DNA from: Candidatus Nitrosopolaris rasttigaisensis
GTDB lineage: Archaea > Thermoproteota > Nitrososphaeria > Nitrososphaerales > Nitrososphaeraceae
Direction of reading: 5' to 3'
Assembly: GCA_933226995.1 (NCBI GenBank)
Contig: CAKOFP010000239.1
Span: 1 to 6,977 of the forward strand
Length of the DNA stretch: 6,977 nt
Positions 4,540 to 6,977 of the stretch are shown here, piece by piece. The notes below the pieces were generated by a model. That model searched no databases, was not told where the DNA came from, and saw nothing but the letters and a program-made list of their open reading frames with translations. The position numbers and the translations under genes are program-made. Position 1 is the stretch's first letter, and the number at the start of each line of letters is the position of its first letter.

Positions 4540-4671
4540 ATGTTGCCTTATTACGCTGTCAGAGAAAGGATGCTTACAGAAGAACAGATAAACGAAATTG
4601 TAGACGAGGATTTGAAGGATGAATTCGTTGGTCGGGTTGAAATGATAACTGGAGAATACAATATAATTTAA
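4540..4671 (+). CDS. Unrecognised acidic microprotein, 43 residues
   Basis: From ATG 4540 the frame reads MLPYYAVRERMLTEEQINEI and continues VDEDLKDEFVGRVEMITGEY to a TAA. It is rich in Glu/Asp, predicted helical and without a membrane span. A second ATG at 4570 (MLTEEQ) has a purine-rich AGAAAGG just before it and could be the real start, giving 33 residues. An in-frame TAA at 4501-4503 blocks a longer form. It lies 22 nt downstream of the helix-turn-helix protein and probably belongs to the same transcript. The composition is protein-like, but no family is recognised. A frameshifted continuation of the previous gene is an alternative explanation. Confidence 0.4.
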   Translation: MLPYYAVRERMLTEEQINEIVDEDLKDEFVGRVEMITGEYNII

Positions 4672-4808
4672 TATTTAAGAGCTCTAGAAAATCGGATGTC
4701 AGCGTCAGGTATACACTATAGGCATGTTAAATATCGGATCCACACTTACGTAATTCAACATGAGATGAAAATTTGAAAAATAGTGAAGGGTATGATTTCG
4801 CTAACTCA

Positions 4809-4820
4809 CACCTGCAGGTG
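4809..4820. repeat. 12-bp perfect palindrome upstream of the thermosome
   Basis: CACCTGCAGGTG is fully self-complementary and lies about 130 nt before the thermosome start. It is a candidate site for a dimeric regulator, for example a heat-shock repressor, but nothing in the window identifies one and the match is not a known operator consensus. Confidence 0.35.
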
Positions 4821-4917
4821 AATGTCTATCTTCGCTATGCTCCGTTCTATTATGAGCATTTAGTGTTTCAATGAAGTGTGATGCACAATATTCCAAATGC
4901 TTTTAGCCATGCTAGAG

Positions 4918-4939
4918 CTATAGTATTTCCATAAGGTGA
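4918..4939 (+). promoter_or_regulatory. Thermosome TATA box and Shine-Dalgarno
   Basis: CTATAGTATTT (4918-4928) is a TATA-like element whose spacing predicts a start near 4949. AAGGTGA (4933-4939) complements the 16S 3' end and lies 9 nt before the in-frame CTG at 4949. If the SD is used, transcription must start upstream of it, for example from the CTTTTAG element at 4900-4906 (start about 4930). The two readings cannot both apply to one transcript. Confidence 0.5.
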
Positions 4940-4948
4940 ATACTGAAT

Positions 4949-4978
4949 CTGGCTACAGTTCAAACTACTGCTGGCGGA
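4949..4978 (+). other. Probable N-terminal extension of the thermosome, starting at CTG
   Basis: The thermosome frame stays open upstream of ATG 4979 back to a TGA at 4937-4939. The ten codons from CTG 4949 read (L/M)ATVQTTAGG, giving (M)ATVQTTAGG-MPVLILKEG. This is the usual short, polar N-terminus that precedes PVLILKEG in archaeal thermosomes. There is no ATG, GTG or TTG in that stretch. CTG 4949 has AAGGTGA 9 nt upstream, while ATG 4979 has only GGCGGA directly against it. Initiation at a rare CTG codon is therefore likely. A single-base change from ATG (mutation or sequencing error) is the alternative. Confidence 0.6.
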
Positions 4979-6628
4979 ATGCCAGTCTTAATTTTAAAGG
5001 AAGGAACTAAGGAAAATAAAGGTAGAGAAGCACAGAAAAACAACTTTGCTGCAGCCAAGCTACTCGCAGGGATCGTGAAGACTTGTCTGGGGCCACGTGG
5101 TATGGATAAGATGCTCGTAGATACTATTGGAGATGCTACTATTACAAATGATGGTGCAACAATTCTAAAGGAAATGGATGTTGAACATCCTGCAGCAAAA
5201 ATGATGGTCGAAATTGCCAAGGCTGTAGATAATGAAGTAGGTGATGGAACAACGTCTTCTGTAGTTTTTGCAGGTGCTTTACTGGAAAAAGCCGAGGATC
5301 TGATTAACAAGAATGTCCATCCATCAGTAATCGTTGATGGTTACGATGCTGCGTCAGAACAAGCCTTGAAACTATTACAGAAAATTGCCGTTAAAGTGAA
5401 TCTAGAGGATAAAGAACTTTTGATAAAGATTGCAAGGACTAGCATGTACTCAAAGCTAGTCTCAGAAGATAGCCCTATTTTAAGTCAAATTGCTGTGGAT
5501 GCAACAAGCCAGGTAGCTGAAAAAGTCGATGGTACTAGTTTAAGCGTAGACCTCGATAATATAAAGGTCGAAAAGAAAGCAAGTGGGTCTTTACATGAAA
5601 CTAAATTGATCAAAGGTATCATACTTGACAAAGAAGTTGTTCATACAGGTATGCCTAAGAGGATTGCTAAGGCCAAAATTGCATTGATTAATTCTGCTTT
5701 GGAAATTGAAAAGACCGAAATGAGTGCTGAGATCCGTATTAATGATCCTCAACAAATGCAAATGTTCCTTAATGAAGAGAATAAGATGTTCAAATCTATG
5801 GTTGATAAGATAAAAACGGCAGGTGCCAATGTGGTAGTGTGTCAAAAAGGCATCGATGATATGGTCCAGCACTATCTATCAAGGTCAGCTATTCTTGCAG
5901 TAAGGCGTGTAAAGGAAAGTGATATGTCCAAACTATCTAAAGCAACCGGTGCCAAAGTAGTAAATAATCTAGATGATCTAGATGCCAAGGATTTAGGTTC
6001 TGCTGAGTTGGTCGAAGAACGTAAGATCGAAACTGACAAATGGGTCTTTATAGAAGGGTGCAAGAATCCCAAAGCAGTGACGATTCTTGTGAGGGGTGGA
6101 TCACAGAGGGTAGTTGATGAAGCTGAAAGATCAGTACATGATGCTTTGATGGTAACGAAGGATGTCCTGGAAAAACCAGAAATAGTGGCAGGTGGCGGTG
6201 CTACCGAAGCGTACATTGCAAACGAATTGAGAGGATGGTCAAGCAGTCTAGAAGGAAGAGCGCAGCTAGCAGTTCAGAAGTTTGCAGATGCACTTGATTC
6301 AATTCCTCTAGCTCTTGCAGAAAATGCAGGAATGGATCCAATTGATATTATGGCTGAATTACGAGAAAAACAAAAAAAGGGAGCCAAATGGACTGGTATA
6401 GATGTCAGAAACACAAAAGTTACTGACATGTTTAAACAAGATGTGTTAGAACCTCTCGTAGTTAAGGAACAAATCATAAAATCTGCAAGCGAAGCAGCAT
6501 CTATGTTATTGAAGATAGACGACGTAATCGCCGGAAGCAAATCCAAAATGCCTCCTGGACCACCTGGTGGTGGTGGAGGAATGGGTGGTATGGGCGGCGG
6601 CTACGGTGGCGGAATGGATATGGAGTAG
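4979..6628 (+). CDS. ths: Thermosome subunit (group II chaperonin)
   Basis: 549 residues from ATG 4979 (559 if initiated at CTG 4949). It is an ATP-dependent, built-in-lid chaperonin that folds cytoplasmic proteins in double rings of eight or nine subunits. Landmarks in ATG numbering: LGPRGMDKML (37-46), NDGATILKEMD (57-67), and the ATP motif GDGTT (88-92). The apical domain (about 200-365) carries the TKLIKGIILDKEVVH segment (208-222). RSVHDAL (384-390) contributes the Asp equivalent to GroEL D398; GGGATEAYIANEL (405-417) and GMDPIDIMAELR (451-462) follow. The end is the disordered Gly/Met tail typical of the family (about 524-549, GGGGGMGGMGGGYGGGM). All catalytic motifs are intact. Thermosomes are commonly heat-induced; a palindrome at 4809-4820 and a TATA box lie upstream. 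No second subunit gene is in the window. Confidence 0.98.
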   Translation: MPVLILKEGTKENKGREAQKNNFAAAKLLAGIVKTCLGPRGMDKMLVDTIGDATITNDGATILKEMDVEHPAAKMMVEIAKAVDNEVGDGTTSSVVFAGALLEKAEDLINKNVHPSVIVDGYDAASEQALKLLQKIAVKVNLEDKELLIKIARTSMYSKLVSEDSPILSQIAVDATSQVAEKVDGTSLSVDLDNIKVEKKASGSLHETKLIKGIILDKEVVHTGMPKRIAKAKIALINSALEIEKTEMSAEIRINDPQQMQMFLNEENKMFKSMVDKIKTAGANVVVCQKGIDDMVQHYLSRSAILAVRRVKESDMSKLSKATGAKVVNNLDDLDAKDLGSAELVEERKIETDKWVFIEGCKNPKAVTILVRGGSQRVVDEAERSVHDALMVTKDVLEKPEIVAGGGATEAYIANELRGWSSSLEGRAQLAVQKFADALDSIPLALAENAGMDPIDIMAELREKQKKGAKWTGIDVRNTKVTDMFKQDVLEPLVVKEQIIKSASEAASMLLKIDDVIAGSKSKMPPGPPGGGGGMGGMGGGYGGGMDME

Positions 6629-6802
6629 ATTAGGCATAAGATCACAACAACAATATGCAAGAAACTGAAAACTGACGTCGTTAATATGTCACGAGTTTTG
6701 TTAAATTAATGATATTTGACATGTTAGACTCTAATGCAGGGAGGAAGGGGGACCAAAAAAATATGTCAAAAGCCCGCATCAAATCAAATTAAAATTGCTA
6801 AC

Positions 6803-6856
6803 TCACTTTTTCGGAGGTGATGCGCGGTAACTTAACACGTCCTCTTTTGACGTCAT
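6803..6856 (-). CDS. Tiny SD-led reading frame, 17 residues
   Basis: On the minus strand, GGAGGT (6867-6862) lies 5 nt before ATG 6856. It opens MTSKEDVLSYRASPPKK and a TGA, ending in a Pro-Lys tail. TTTATTATATC (about 6895-6904) gives a start near 6874 and a leader of about 17 nt; seven Ts (6761-6755) downstream could end a transcript of about 120 nt. Promoter, SD, start, stop and terminator are thus all in order. The frame is so short that it could be a leader peptide, a microprotein or chance. The SD has a perfect match to anti-SD, the strongest in the window. Confidence 0.3.
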   Translation of the reverse strand: MTSKEDVLSYRASPPKK

Positions 6857-6882
6857 ATCTGACCTCCTGTGTGTGACTCGTT

Positions 6883-6903
6883 CTTAAATCATGATATAAT
6901 AAA
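6883..6903. promoter_or_regulatory. Overlapping divergent promoters
   Basis: Plus strand: TATAATAA (6895-6902) predicts transcription near 6925, about 26 nt before the ATG at 6951. Minus strand: TTTATTATATC (6903-6893) predicts transcription near 6874 for the 17-residue frame, and GATTTAAG (6890-6883) is a second candidate. The shared AT core suggests a bidirectional promoter. Confidence 0.4.
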
Positions 6904-6950
6904 GTCAAGCAATAGCTCATAAACGCAGCTTTATAGGAGGATATGTTTAG

Positions 6951-6977
6951 ATGATAATATATCTAAAATGTATATAC
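6951..6977 (+). CDS. Start of an unidentified protein (runs off window)
   Basis: ATG 6951 lies 10 nt after AGGAGG (6935-6940), a strong Shine-Dalgarno, and about 26 nt after the transcription start predicted from TATAATAA (6895-6902). The nine codons read MIIYLKCIY and remain open at the edge. An ATG at 6943 is only 2 nt from the SD and gives MFR before a stop, so it is not the start. The protein cannot be identified from nine residues. Confidence 0.4.

Larger units (their letters stand above)
4672..4948. other. Upstream region of the thermosome gene
   Basis: It contains a good TATA-like TATTTAAG (4672-4679) about 22 nt before an ATG at 4696, which opens a 26-codon frame (MSASGIHYRHVKYRIHTYVI and on to TGA 4774). 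A neighbouring frame (TTG 4773 to TGA 4874, LKNSEGYDFANSHLQVNVYL) continues it after a shift of one base. There is also a perfect 12-bp palindrome (4809-4820), an alternative promoter element CTTTTAG (4900-4906), and the TATA box and SD listed separately. No established gene is present. Confidence 0.45.
6629..6950. other. Spacer after the thermosome
   Basis: No large gene. TTTTGTTAAATT at about 6695-6710 may end thermosome transcription. A polypurine run (6739-6752) abuts A7 at 6755-6761, which is a T-tract on the minus strand. The rest is the SD-led tiny minus-strand unit (6755-6874), the 8-bp palindrome TGACGTCA (6848-6855) and two promoter elements pointing apart at about 6883-6903. GGAGGT (6813-6818) and ACCTCC (6862-6867) form a spaced inverted pair. 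Confidence 0.5.

Noticed and set aside
4960..5310. Long antisense frames within the thermosome (also at 5591-5872, 5872-6216 and 6274-6546)
   Set aside because: They are shadows of a highly conserved coding sequence and carry no start signals of their own.
6806..6824. Minus-strand ATCACCTCC as a 16S rRNA 3' end
   Set aside because: Only the anti-SD nonamer matches. The surrounding bases do not resemble the rRNA 3' helix, so it is simply the complement of a plus-strand GGAGGTGAT.
6820..6873. 18-codon plus-strand frame after GGAGGTG (MRGNLTRPLL...)
   Set aside because: The SD is 1 nt from the ATG, too close for initiation, and the frame is antisense to the better-spaced minus-strand unit.

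Overview
The window most likely comes from an archaeon of the Nitrososphaeria (ammonia-oxidising Thaumarchaeota). This is inferred, not proven. It carries a group II chaperonin (thermosome) subunit with a Gly/Met-rich tail, a CAX-type cation/proton antiporter, a divergent PII signalling protein, AT-rich spacers with archaeal TATA boxes, and several starts that look leaderless or short-leadered. There are no rRNA genes, canonical tRNAs, insertion sequences, integrases or CRISPR repeats.

Layout. At 1-166 (-) lies the N-terminus of an AhpD/carboxymuconolactone-decarboxylase-like protein, cut by the window edge. The spacer 167-678 holds a nested inverted repeat and two overlapping, weakly supported small reading frames. 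The antiporter gene cax occupies 679-1869 (-). A long spacer, 1870-2785, follows; its best content is a compact structured RNA candidate on the minus strand (about 2560-2647), ending in a hairpin plus T-tract. From 2786 to 4671 comes a run of very small genes around the PII gene: a 53-residue single-span membrane protein (+), a convergent 43-residue Pro/Lys-rich protein (-), the PII-like gene 3412-3756 (+), then three closely spaced small ORFs (+) for a single-span membrane protein, a probable helix-turn-helix protein and an unknown 43-residue protein. The thermosome gene (4979-6628, +) follows. Its true start is probably a CTG at 4949 preceded by a good Shine-Dalgarno. The last 350 bases hold a tiny SD-led minus-strand unit and the start of another plus-strand gene, with divergent promoters.

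How the genes fit together. No pathway links the large genes: protein folding (thermosome), ion homeostasis (cax), PII-type signalling and an AhpD-like redox enzyme are separate housekeeping or regulatory functions. The unusual part is the density of candidate microproteins and structured spacers between 2560 and 4950, and a PII homologue that has lost several canonical ligand-binding residues. All family assignments were made by reading motifs; no database search was run.
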